A DNA stretch of 64,000 bases from an uncultured Roseiflexaceae bacterium (GTDB lineage: Bacteria; Chloroflexota; Chloroflexia; Chloroflexales; Roseiflexaceae). The notes beneath the pieces were generated by a model that saw only the letters and a program-made list of their open reading frames with translations, ran no database searches and was not told where the DNA came from. The first letter of the stretch is position 1. Each line of letters opens with the position of its first letter. The stretch spans positions 1 to 64,000 of the forward strand of contig CALKHR010000075.1 of assembly GCA_937988885.1 (NCBI GenBank). Reading direction: 5' to 3'. A program made the translations under genes and the position numbers. Of the stretch, positions 42,523-50,765 are shown in pieces.

Positions 42523-43911
42523 ATGCTGACTTTTGATGTCTTGTTGTTGTTAAATACCATTTTTTTAATGATTTTATTGTTATTATTGGTTTTTTCGAGG
42601 CCTAGATATGCCTTGTATGGTTTTATTGTATTCTTGCCTGTATATTTATTTTCGTTGGTGGTATTGTACAATTTTGGGGTTTCAAAGGAGGTTATTCGTG
42701 TTCTACAATTTGCTAAAGATGCTGTAGTCCTTTCTGCTTTATTTAGTGTTTCGATTAGAGTTCTATTGCGTGGTAAAATTGCTCTTCCTGTTTATCTAGA
42801 CTGGGCTATTTTTGTATTAATTGCACTCCATGTATTGTATTTATTATTGCCTGGTTATCAACCTTTTTCTGCTCGAATAGTGGCATTTAGAGCAAATGTT
42901 TTTTTCTTTCTGTGCTATTTCTTGGGACGCGCAGTTCCACTGTCATTAAGATCTCGTCAGGTAACTATTATTTTATTAATTATCCTCGGTGTTGCTACAG
43001 GCCTTGGCGCTATATTTGAAAAGGTGTTCCTTGATCCTCTGTGGTTGCTTCGTTTAGGGTATACTCGTTTTATTCTCGATTTTTATGGTTCTGCAAATGT
43101 TCATGATCCAAATGCGCTTCCTTGGACTTTCTGGACAGAAGCTGCCCAATATCGTCGTGCCTCCGCTTTTTTTGCGAATCCTTTGGATTTAGCAGCTTCT
43201 ACTCCTATAACAGGAGCCGCTATTTTTGCAAGTTTCTTATGCTGTAGGCGTTTTCATAAACCTGGATTATTCATTGCATTGTGTCTATTGATAATAGGAT
43301 TGTTGTTAAGTTTTTCTCGTATGGCTACAACAACATTGCCTATTGTTTTGTTCGTTATTGCTATAGCATTAGGTTTTCGGTATAAGGCCTTTCTAATTAT
43401 TGTTGCCGCAGCTATGCTCTTAGTTATAAATCTTGTTTTTTTCGAAAATACATTGGTTGGTAGGATTATTATTCGAACATTGACTTTTGAAAATTCATCA
43501 AGTGTTACTCATGTGCGAGATTGGAACGAAGGCGTTAGAGCAATTTTGGAGCATCCTCTAGGTTTAGGTTTGGCAACAAGCGGTCAGATTGCTGCTCGTT
43601 ATGGTTCACGTGTTGGCGCTGAGAATCAATATGTTATCGTTGGGGTAGAAACTGGTTGGATAGGACTTTCTTGTTATATGCTGTTAATAGTATTAGCTGC
43701 CTGGATTTGCTGGCAGTTTACTCGAAAGGCAAAAGATAATATTGATCGTATTTTTGGCTCTATATCTATTGGAGCTATAATTGGTTTTGCGTTCTTAGGT
43801 ATATCCACTCAAATTGGGACATTTTTGTTTCCAACGTATGTAGGATGGTGGATTATCGGAGTGGTCATGAGTCTCTATATTAACAAGAGTACAATGACGA
43901 TTGAGGCATAG
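42523..43911 (+). CDS. wzy: O-antigen polymerase/ligase-like membrane protein (Wzy)
   Basis: A 462-residue, extremely AT-rich gene encoding about 10-12 membrane helices, beginning LTFDVLLLLNTIFLMILLLLL. Between helices lies a large hydrophilic loop (around residues 180-220, YTRFILDFYGSANVHDPNAL, TFWTEAAQYRRASAFFANP), as in O-antigen polymerases and ligases. The later VRDWNEGVRAILEHPLGLGL segment matches the Wzy_C/O-antigen ligase motif H-P-x-G-x-G. It would polymerise lipid-linked repeat units. RBS TAAAGGAAATGT upstream of ATG. Pairs with flippase at 40429 and chain-length protein at 53015. Confidence 0.88.
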   Translation: MLTFDVLLLLNTIFLMILLLLLVFSRPRYALYGFIVFLPVYLFSLVVLYNFGVSKEVIRVLQFAKDAVVLSALFSVSIRVLLRGKIALPVYLDWAIFVLIALHVLYLLLPGYQPFSARIVAFRANVFFFLCYFLGRAVPLSLRSRQVTIILLIILGVATGLGAIFEKVFLDPLWLLRLGYTRFILDFYGSANVHDPNALPWTFWTEAAQYRRASAFFANPLDLAASTPITGAAIFASFLCCRRFHKPGLFIALCLLIIGLLLSFSRMATTTLPIVLFVIAIALGFRYKAFLIIVAAAMLLVINLVFFENTLVGRIIIRTLTFENSSSVTHVRDWNEGVRAILEHPLGLGLATSGQIAARYGSRVGAENQYVIVGVETGWIGLSCYMLLIVLAAWICWQFTRKAKDNIDRIFGSISIGAIIGFAFLGISTQIGTFLFPTYVGWWIIGVVMSLYINKSTMTIEA

Positions 43912-43939
43912 ACTAGTATATTGTTAGGAAGGGAATAAG

Positions 43940-45064
43940 ATGATCATCGGTATTGATATGTACCCTCAAATGATTTTTAAAACGGGGGTTCGTGTTGTGA
44001 TTGATAATTTATTGCAAAATTTACGTGCACTATATCCAGAACATGAATTTGTCGAGTTACGACCTCGGGCAACACCTCTTTCGACAAAACGCCATTCGTA
44101 TGGAAGAAAAATTTACAATCACCTTCAAAGAATTATTTGGACACAGGTGGGTTTGCCGTTACGAGCGAAGCGTGCCGGTTGTGATGTATTATTATGTACT
44201 TGTCATTTTAGTCCTTTTATTCAACCTATTCCTACAGTAACACTTTTTTATGATATGGCGATTTGGAGACATCCTAATTGGTATAATAAGTTATGGTTTA
44301 TATTAAATAGGGTATTTGCTGAATGGCCGTCTCATTATAATAAGCATATTATAACAATTTCTGAGGATGCTAAGAAGGATATTGTTCAAATTTTTGGAAT
44401 ATCACCAAATAAGGTGACAAGTGCATATTTAGGTGTTGATTTGCCTGTCGTTAGTAATGAAAATGATATTGATGTGCTTAAGCAATATCATATTTCTACA
44501 GAAAACCCTTATATATTTTATATTGGTCCGGCTATAAAGCATAAAAATTTAACAAGGCTTGTTCAAGCATTTGCGATTTTGAGACAACGTTTGCCAAAGA
44601 AATCACTACAATTAGTGATTTGTGGGCCTCATACTAATACTCATGGAAAAGATAATGTTGGTGAGATTCGTGGTGTTATAGATCAATATAAGCTTGATGA
44701 GTATGTGCATTTCACTGGTTTTGTTCCACGTGAGCATTGTTCCATATTATATCGAAATGCGGCGTTATATGCATTTCCTTCCTTATTTGAAGGTTTTGGT
44801 TTACCTATGGTCGAGGCAATGGCTAGTGGTATACCTATTGTTGCTTCGAATCGTACCTCATTGCCTGAAATTGGAGGCGATGTAGCAGTTTATTTTGATC
44901 CACTTGATGTAAATTCAATGGTTGATGCAATGTACCAGGTACTGACTCAGCCTGAGTTACGCGAGAAGATGATTAATGGAGGATTGGAACGCGCTAAGTT
45001 ATTTACATGGGAACGTATGGCATCCATATATATGGATGTGTTTCGGCGTATTACAGCGTCATAA
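43940..45064 (+). CDS. Glycosyltransferase, GT4-like
   Basis: A 374-residue GT-B glycosyltransferase. N-terminal acceptor domain begins IIGIDMYPQMIFKTGVRVV. Donor domain: NPYIFYIGPAIKHKNLTRLV (about 190), LVICGPHTN, and the E-x7-E motif FEGFGLPMVEAMASGIPIV (about 284-292). AT-rich like its neighbours. The ATG follows GAAGGGAATAAG and is 28 bases after the polymerase gene, so it is co-transcribed. It probably adds a sugar to the lipid-linked repeat unit on the cytoplasmic face. Confidence 0.92.
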   Translation: MIIGIDMYPQMIFKTGVRVVIDNLLQNLRALYPEHEFVELRPRATPLSTKRHSYGRKIYNHLQRIIWTQVGLPLRAKRAGCDVLLCTCHFSPFIQPIPTVTLFYDMAIWRHPNWYNKLWFILNRVFAEWPSHYNKHIITISEDAKKDIVQIFGISPNKVTSAYLGVDLPVVSNENDIDVLKQYHISTENPYIFYIGPAIKHKNLTRLVQAFAILRQRLPKKSLQLVICGPHTNTHGKDNVGEIRGVIDQYKLDEYVHFTGFVPREHCSILYRNAALYAFPSLFEGFGLPMVEAMASGIPIVASNRTSLPEIGGDVAVYFDPLDVNSMVDAMYQVLTQPELREKMINGGLERAKLFTWERMASIYMDVFRRITAS

Positions 45065-45175
45065 TGCGCTTTTCTTTTATTATTAAGAATAATGTGGAGT
45101 CCTTCGTATTCTCTAGAATGCTTGTTATACAAAATTCTAGAAAAGATGTTGAAGGCTCTTAATATAGGAATAACA

Positions 45176-45898
45176 ATGTTTAATAAAAGCCGTTATCTAA
45201 AAAGAAAACTGAAACGTACATTGCTTCACCCTCGTTACCTGAGTAATCGAGCGATTCGTAAGGCGCTTCAGTTATTGGCACCACGTGTAACTGGTGCCCT
45301 ATTAGATACTGGTTGTGGATATAAGCCGTATCAATCCATTTTCTCCCCATACGTTACTAAATATGTTGGGGTAGATGTGCCTTCTACAATTCATGGTATG
45401 GAGGCGAGTGATGTGGCTGGTACGGCTTTACAGTTGCCATTGAAGGCAGAGACCTTTGATACGGTACTTGCAACAGAGGTTATGGAGCATGTTCCAGAAC
45501 CTTCGCTGATGTTAGCTGAAATATATCGTGTCTTACGCCCTAATGGTGCGCTTATTTTGAGCGTACCTTTTCATGAACCGTTACATGAGTTGCCATATGA
45601 TTTCTATCGTTATACATATATATCTTTGCGGTATTTATTTGAGAAAAACGGTTTTCGAATCGAAACTTATTATAGAAGAGGTGGAATCGTGTTAGTATTA
45701 TGTCATTTGTTGTGCTCATATCTATATCGGCGCTTTGGCGTTGTAGGATATCCGCAGGTAACACATTCTCGTCCTATTATGGCTCCGATTATTATTTTCG
45801 TTTGCATGGTTCTTCAATCAATTGCTGCTGTACTTGATCCGATTGTAAATGATGATTTTGATACTCTTGGATTTGTTGTTTTTGCTAGAAAGGTTTAA
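45176..45898 (+). CDS. SAM-dependent methyltransferase
   Basis: A 240-residue class I methyltransferase. Motif I is GALLDTGCGYKPYQSIF (about 40-56), then VGVDVP and FDTVLATEVMEHVPEPS (motif IV), LRPNGALILSVPFHEP (motif VI-like). A C-terminal hydrophobic stretch, PIIIFVCMVLQSIAAVLDP (about 205-223), may sit at the membrane. ATG 45176 is chosen because TAGGAA lies 5 bases upstream; a longer frame from 45092 is less likely. It lies between two glycosyltransferase genes in the locus and probably modifies the glycan or its carrier. Confidence 0.9.
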   Translation: MFNKSRYLKRKLKRTLLHPRYLSNRAIRKALQLLAPRVTGALLDTGCGYKPYQSIFSPYVTKYVGVDVPSTIHGMEASDVAGTALQLPLKAETFDTVLATEVMEHVPEPSLMLAEIYRVLRPNGALILSVPFHEPLHELPYDFYRYTYISLRYLFEKNGFRIETYYRRGGIVLVLCHLLCSYLYRRFGVVGYPQVTHSRPIMAPIIIFVCMVLQSIAAVLDPIVNDDFDTLGFVVFARKV

Positions 45899-45974
45899 AA
45901 TTGTTTTATTAGAATGATCTATAGTGTATTAGATATTTTTATACTGAGTATAAACTTAAGACGGATGATACTCT

Positions 45975-47144
45975 ATGCGTATTTTAATGGCCCATAATTT
46001 TTATCAACAACCAGGTGGTGAAGATCAAAGTTTTGCTGCTGAAAGTGGACTTCTAGAACGATATGGGCATACAGTATTCCGGTATGAGGTACGTAACACT
46101 GATATTGTAGGGCGTAATTTCGCTTCTTTAGCAATAGATACAGTGTGGAATCAATCAACTTATTCTAAAATACGTAAAATTATTCGTGAAGAGGGGATAG
46201 AAATAGCACACTTTCAGAATACATTTCCTATAATGTCTCCCTCAGTTTATCATGCAGCTCGTGCGGAAGGCGTTCCTGTTATTCAAAGTTTGCGAAATTA
46301 CCGTTTGCTTTGTCCTAATGCGCTCTTTTTTCGAGATGGACATGTTTGCGAAGATTGCATGCACTCATTAATCCCTTGGCCTAGTATATATCATGGGTGC
46401 TATCGTGATAGTCGGGCAGTTACAGGCGTTACTGCTAGTATGCTTGTAACTCATCGTATCCTTAGAACTTGGACTCAAACAATAGATTGTTATATTGCAC
46501 TGACTGAGTTTTCAAAAAATAAGTTTATTGAAGGAGGGCTCCCAGCTAATAAAATTATTGTTAAGCCTAATTTTGTTTTATCTGATCCTGGTATCGGAAT
46601 CGGTGATGGTTCGTTTGCATTATTTGTAGGTCGTTTAACCTCCGAAAAGGGTGTGGAAACCTTACTTAGCGCTTGGCAGTCGATCGGTCGACATTTGCCA
46701 TTAAAAATTGCTGGGGATGGGCCTCTAGCTTCAGTTGTAGAGAAGGCTGTTGAGCATAATCCTGCAATTGAATGGTTAGGCTATCAATCAAGTACTGAAA
46801 TTTTGGCATTAATGAAACGTGCTCATTTATTGATTTTCCCTTCGCAATGGTATGAAGGTTTCCCTCGTGTGATTGTGGAAGCTTATGCAGTTGGCTTGCC
46901 CGTAATAGCGAGCAACATCGGTAGTATGTCATCACTTATTCTTCATAAACGTACTGGATTACATTTTCAATCTGGGAATGTTGAGGATCTTGTAGAACAG
47001 GTGATGTGGGTGTGCGAACATCCGCAAGATTATCAGGAAATGCGACGGGCTGCTCGTGTTGAATTTGAATCAAAGTATACTGCTGAACAGAATTATCGAA
47101 TGATGATGGATGTGTACGCTTTTGCACGTCGAAACTTACAATAG
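45975..47144 (+). CDS. Glycosyltransferase, GT4-like
   Basis: A 389-residue GT-B glycosyltransferase. It opens RILMAHNFYQQPGGEDQSFA, with the glycine-rich acceptor loop, and has LRNYRLLCPNALFFRDGHVC, seen in a large group of GT4 enzymes. Donor site: FALFVGRLTSEKGVETLL (about 211), LKIAGDGPLA, and the E-x7-E motif YEGFPRVIVEAYAVGLPV (about 295-303). AT-rich; it is the last gene before an abrupt return to GC-rich DNA at 47.15 kb. The epimerase gene starts 8 bases later, so transcription probably continues. Confidence 0.92.
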   Translation: MRILMAHNFYQQPGGEDQSFAAESGLLERYGHTVFRYEVRNTDIVGRNFASLAIDTVWNQSTYSKIRKIIREEGIEIAHFQNTFPIMSPSVYHAARAEGVPVIQSLRNYRLLCPNALFFRDGHVCEDCMHSLIPWPSIYHGCYRDSRAVTGVTASMLVTHRILRTWTQTIDCYIALTEFSKNKFIEGGLPANKIIVKPNFVLSDPGIGIGDGSFALFVGRLTSEKGVETLLSAWQSIGRHLPLKIAGDGPLASVVEKAVEHNPAIEWLGYQSSTEILALMKRAHLLIFPSQWYEGFPRVIVEAYAVGLPVIASNIGSMSSLILHKRTGLHFQSGNVEDLVEQVMWVCEHPQDYQEMRRAARVEFESKYTAEQNYRMMMDVYAFARRNLQ

Positions 47145-47152
47145 AGGTTTTT

Positions 47153-48229
47153 ATGAGTATTGCTCTTATCACTGGCTCCGCAGGCCTGATCGGCTCTGAG
47201 GCCGCCGCTTTTTTTGCCAACCGTGGCCTGGAGGTTGTCGGTGTTGACAACGATATGCGTCGTGTGTTCTTTGGCGATGACGCTTCGACTGCTTGGAATC
47301 GTAACCAATTAGAACAACGACTTGGCAAACGATATACCCATTACGATATCGATATTCGCGACCAGACAGCTATTGCTGATCTGTTTAAGCGCTACGGATC
47401 AGCCATCTCATTGGTGATCCATACTGCTGCACAGCCCTCGCACGATTGGGCCGCCCGTGAGCCGCATACCGATTTCACGGTGAATGCAAACGGCACCTTG
47501 AATCTGTTGGAGGCGACGCGGCAATATGCGCCGAATGCTGTTTTCATTTTCACTTCGACCAACAAAGTGTATGGGGATACGCCTAATCGCTTGCCATTGA
47601 TCGAGCTTGAGCGGCGCTGGGAGATCGATCCGAGTCACACGTATGCCAATGGTATTCGTGAGGATATGTCGATCGATCATACGCTGCATAGCTTGTTTGG
47701 CGCATCGAAGGTTGCTGCCGATGTGTTGGTGCAGGAGTATGGTCGTTATTTCGGCATGGCAACGGCTTGTTTCCGAGGTGGCTGCTTAACTGGCCCGAAT
47801 CACTCTGGTGCCCAACTGCACGGATTTTTAGCATATCTGATGCGTTGTGCTGCAACTGGTACCTCTTATACCGTTTATGGATATAAGGGAAAACAAGTTC
47901 GCGATAATATTCATAGCGCCGATCTTATTCATGCGTTCGATGCATTTTATCGCGCACCTCGTAGCGCGGAAGTCTACAATATCGGTGGTGGGCGCTTTAG
48001 TAACTGCTCGATGCTAGAGGCGATTGAGTTATGCCAAGAGATCACCGGGCGCGATCTCAACTGGACTTATAGCGAGTCGAACCGCATCGGTGATCATATT
48101 TGGTGGGTCAGCGATACCTCGCACTTCGAGCAGCAGTACCCCGATTGGAAACTCGAATACGATGTGCCTCGGATCTTGCGTGAGATTTACGAGGCAAACC
48201 GTGAGCGCTGGCAAGCGGGTAAACTATGA
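47153..48229 (+). CDS. NAD-dependent sugar epimerase, CDP-paratose 2-epimerase-like
   Basis: A 358-residue extended SDR. NAD motif LITGSAGLIGSEAAAFF (about 5-21), VIHTAAQPSHDWAAREPHTD, and the serine region FIFTSTNKVYGD are clear. The position normally holding the catalytic Y-x-x-x-K reads LFGASKVAAD, with Phe instead of Tyr; I recall the same LFGASK in close relatives, so it may be a subfamily trait and not a local mutation. The family epimerises or modifies CDP/GDP/UDP-sugars for polysaccharides. It is GC-rich, unlike the gene before. Its stop overlaps the next gene's ATG by 4 bases (ATGA), showing translational coupling. Confidence 0.85.
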   Translation: MSIALITGSAGLIGSEAAAFFANRGLEVVGVDNDMRRVFFGDDASTAWNRNQLEQRLGKRYTHYDIDIRDQTAIADLFKRYGSAISLVIHTAAQPSHDWAAREPHTDFTVNANGTLNLLEATRQYAPNAVFIFTSTNKVYGDTPNRLPLIELERRWEIDPSHTYANGIREDMSIDHTLHSLFGASKVAADVLVQEYGRYFGMATACFRGGCLTGPNHSGAQLHGFLAYLMRCAATGTSYTVYGYKGKQVRDNIHSADLIHAFDAFYRAPRSAEVYNIGGGRFSNCSMLEAIELCQEITGRDLNWTYSESNRIGDHIWWVSDTSHFEQQYPDWKLEYDVPRILREIYEANRERWQAGKL

Positions 48230-49032
48230 TCGATTACGGTAAGCAAAATATCCTTGGGGTTGGTGTGGATGCTGTCGATTATGCAGCGGCGGTCGAACGG
48301 ATCGTCGCTGCTGCTCATGCCCGCCAACCGATGGCCGTATCTGCGCTGGCTGTGCACGGTGTGATGACCGGTGCGTTGGATGCTCAGCATCGTTATCGCC
48401 TCAATCACTTTGACTTGGTGGTGCCCGATGGTCAGCCGGTGCGCTGGGCGATGCGCTGGTTGTACGGCGTACGGTTGCCAGATCGTGTATATGGCCCTAC
48501 CCTGACATTGAAGTTGTGCGAACGAGCTGCTGCTGAGGGTTTGCCGATTTATCTCTATGGTAGCCGCGATGTGGTGCTCGACGCGCTCAGCACCAATCTC
48601 CGACAGCGTTTCCCTGGTTTGCAGATCGCTGGCATGCAGCCCTCGCGCTTCCGCCATGTCTCTCCCGAGGAGAAGCTAGAGATCGCGGCTGAGATTCGGG
48701 CTAGTGGTGCTGCAATGGTGTTTGTTGGCTTAGGCTGCCCGCGCCAGGAGGTATGGGCCTACGAAAATCGCGAGGCGATTGGCTTGCCGCTGATTGCAGT
48801 TGGCGCTGCGTTTGATTTTCATGCCGGTCTGCTCTCTCAGGCTCCGCCCCAATTACAGCGGCTTGGTTTGGAGTGGCTGTATCGGCTTAGCCGTGAGCCA
48901 AAACGTCTGTGGAAGCGCTATGTGTTTCTGAATCCGGCGTATCTGGGGATGCTCGCGCTTCAACGGCTGCACCTAAGGCGCTTTGAGTTGAGTCAGGTGA
49001 TTCCTCCCGAGCGAGAGATTGGCTACGGCTAG
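48226..49032 (+). CDS. WecG/TagA/CpsF family glycosyltransferase
   Basis: A 268-residue glycosyltransferase of CAZy family GT26. The early GVGVDAVDYAAAVERIV, the catalytic-Asp segment LVVPDGQPVRWAMRW (about 65-79), RVYGPTL, and the terminal FVGLGCPRQEVWAYENR plus VGAAFDFHAG are diagnostic. Members add N-acetylmannosamine(uronate) or a related sugar to a polyprenyl-pyrophosphate-linked first sugar, as the second committed step. It overlaps the epimerase gene by 4 bases and precedes the gene for the initiating phosphotransferase by 150 bases. GC-rich. The C-terminal basic helix (SREPKRLWKRY) suits membrane association. Confidence 0.92.
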   Translation: MIDYGKQNILGVGVDAVDYAAAVERIVAAAHARQPMAVSALAVHGVMTGALDAQHRYRLNHFDLVVPDGQPVRWAMRWLYGVRLPDRVYGPTLTLKLCERAAAEGLPIYLYGSRDVVLDALSTNLRQRFPGLQIAGMQPSRFRHVSPEEKLEIAAEIRASGAAMVFVGLGCPRQEVWAYENREAIGLPLIAVGAAFDFHAGLLSQAPPQLQRLGLEWLYRLSREPKRLWKRYVFLNPAYLGMLALQRLHLRRFELSQVIPPEREIGYG

Positions 49033-49182
49033 AGTCGGTCTAATGTGGGTTTGGCCCTGTTTGCTCACTTAGGGCTTCCATGGTACACTGCGCTCGCCAA
49101 AATGTTAATGGTCATAGTTGTCATAGATGTTATGTGCTATTACTTGGATTAAGTAAGTAGAGAGCACATAAGGGATAATCTT

Positions 49183-50586
49183 ATGCTTGAACGCCTTGGG
49201 CATCGGCTTGCTAGCAGCGTGCTCATTTGGGATGTCATCGTTACCTTATGTTGTTTGCACGCAGCATCCAGTCTTCGCCTCCACCTCGATATTGGTAACG
49301 ATATCGGTCATAGGCAAACGACCCTTCCCTGGCAGCTATATCTAACAGTTGCGGTCATTTGGGCGGTGATCTTTTTATTGCTCACACCCCAGCGAGCTTT
49401 ATTTTGGCGAAGTCTACCTGAGGCCCTTGGGCGGCTTGTTGCAGGCGTTGCACTGTCTGCCTTGACATGTGCTGGTGTGCTGTATCTTTCAGTACGTGAT
49501 GTTTCGCGGTTGCAGTTTATCTATTTTGTGATCATCGATCTCCTCGCTTTGTTAGTGCTGCACCTGCTGATCCGTACCTATATTAATCGCCGCAACCAAA
49601 CCGATTTGCAGCATCGTATTCTGTTGGTGGGCACGACGACCGCTGCTCAACAACTGCTTCGTGAGTTTGCTACGCATCCTTGGACTGGGTTGCGCGTGGT
49701 TGGTTATACGGGTGAAGATCCTCAGTTTTTTGGTGAACAACTGCCCTATCTTGGCGCAGTCGATGATACTCCTAAGATTGTTGCTGAACATCAAATCGAT
49801 GAAGTCGTATTTGCCATGCCACCACAGGAACGTGATCGTGTGGTGAATATATCACTTCAGTTGCAACACCTACCTGTGATGCTTCACATGGCCCCCGATA
49901 TGATCGACCTAGCGTTTGCTCGTACACCTGTACAGACGCTTGGTGGTGTGCCTGTGATCAGCCTACGCGAATCGGCCCTGACAGAAGCTCAGCGTACGCT
50001 CAAGCGCCTCTTCGATATTTTCGCGAGCGGTCTATTGCTTGTGCTGCTCTCGCCGGTTTTGGGCATTATTGCATTGCTGGTTAAGCTGGAGTCGCCTGGC
50101 CCTGTCTTTTTCTTGCAAGAGCGAATCGGGCAACATGGTCAGCGCTTTAAAATGATCAAATTCCGCAGTATGTATCAGGATGCCGAGCAGCGTTGGCAAG
50201 AGGTCGCTCGGCGTGATGCAAATGGGAATTTGGTGCATAAAGTCAGCGATGATCCGCGTGTCACACGGATTGGGCGTAAATTGCGGCGCACCAGTTTAGA
50301 TGAACTTCCGCAATTGATAAATGTGTTGCGCGGTGAGATGAGCTTGGTTGGCCCGCGCCCTGAAATGCCGTATATTGCTGCTGAGTATGAGCCATGGCAG
50401 TGGCAACGTTTCCGTGTGCCGCCTGGTATCACTGGTTGGTGGCAGGTGAATGGTCGTAGTGATCGGCCCATGCATCTTCACACTGACGATGATCTCTACT
50501 ATATCCAAAACTACTCTTTTTGGCTCGATATGCGTATTTTACTGAAGACGGTTGGGGTGGTATTGCGTGGGCATGGAGCCTATTAA
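49183..50586 (+). CDS. Polyprenyl-phosphate glycosylphosphotransferase (initiating enzyme)
   Basis: A 467-residue PHPT-family protein that transfers a sugar phosphate from a nucleotide sugar to undecaprenyl phosphate, starting repeat-unit assembly. Four hydrophobic segments lie in residues 15-130. A CoA-binding-like domain follows (RILLVGTTTAAQQLLREF, about 145). The fifth hydrophobic segment IFASGLLLVLLSPVLGIIA (about 275) leads to the catalytic domain: KMIKFRSMYQDAE, TRIGRKLRRTSLDELPQL, NVLRGEMSLVGPRPEMP, GITGWWQVNGRSD. Closest in layout to WbaP/WcaJ. Strong hairpin after the stop. This gene defines the locus as a lipid-carrier-dependent pathway. Confidence 0.94.
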   Translation: MLERLGHRLASSVLIWDVIVTLCCLHAASSLRLHLDIGNDIGHRQTTLPWQLYLTVAVIWAVIFLLLTPQRALFWRSLPEALGRLVAGVALSALTCAGVLYLSVRDVSRLQFIYFVIIDLLALLVLHLLIRTYINRRNQTDLQHRILLVGTTTAAQQLLREFATHPWTGLRVVGYTGEDPQFFGEQLPYLGAVDDTPKIVAEHQIDEVVFAMPPQERDRVVNISLQLQHLPVMLHMAPDMIDLAFARTPVQTLGGVPVISLRESALTEAQRTLKRLFDIFASGLLLVLLSPVLGIIALLVKLESPGPVFFLQERIGQHGQRFKMIKFRSMYQDAEQRWQEVARRDANGNLVHKVSDDPRVTRIGRKLRRTSLDELPQLINVLRGEMSLVGPRPEMPYIAAEYEPWQWQRFRVPPGITGWWQVNGRSDRPMHLHTDDDLYYIQNYSFWLDMRILLKTVGVVLRGHGAY

Positions 50587-50645
50587 GCGTTAAGCCTGCA
50601 TTATTTCCACTGGAACGAAAAAGCGTGGCCGAGGATTGCTGAACG

Positions 50646-50681
50646 CTGCTGTAGTTCTCATTTCTTGGCGAACTACAGCAG
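50646..50681 (+). terminator. Terminator-like hairpin in the EPS locus
   Basis: CTGCTGTAGTTC (50646-50657) pairs perfectly with GAACTACAGCAG (50670-50681) around a 12-base loop, 60 bases past the glycosylphosphotransferase stop; TGTATTTC follows. It coincides with the return to AT-rich DNA and probably divides the locus into two transcripts. Confidence 0.7.
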
Positions 50682-50765
50682 TGTATTTCAATCGTCTGCT
50701 TAGTGATGTACCGACCTCTGCTCAGGGAAGAAGTGTTGGAGTAATTGCAGCTTGGTACGGTGTTG

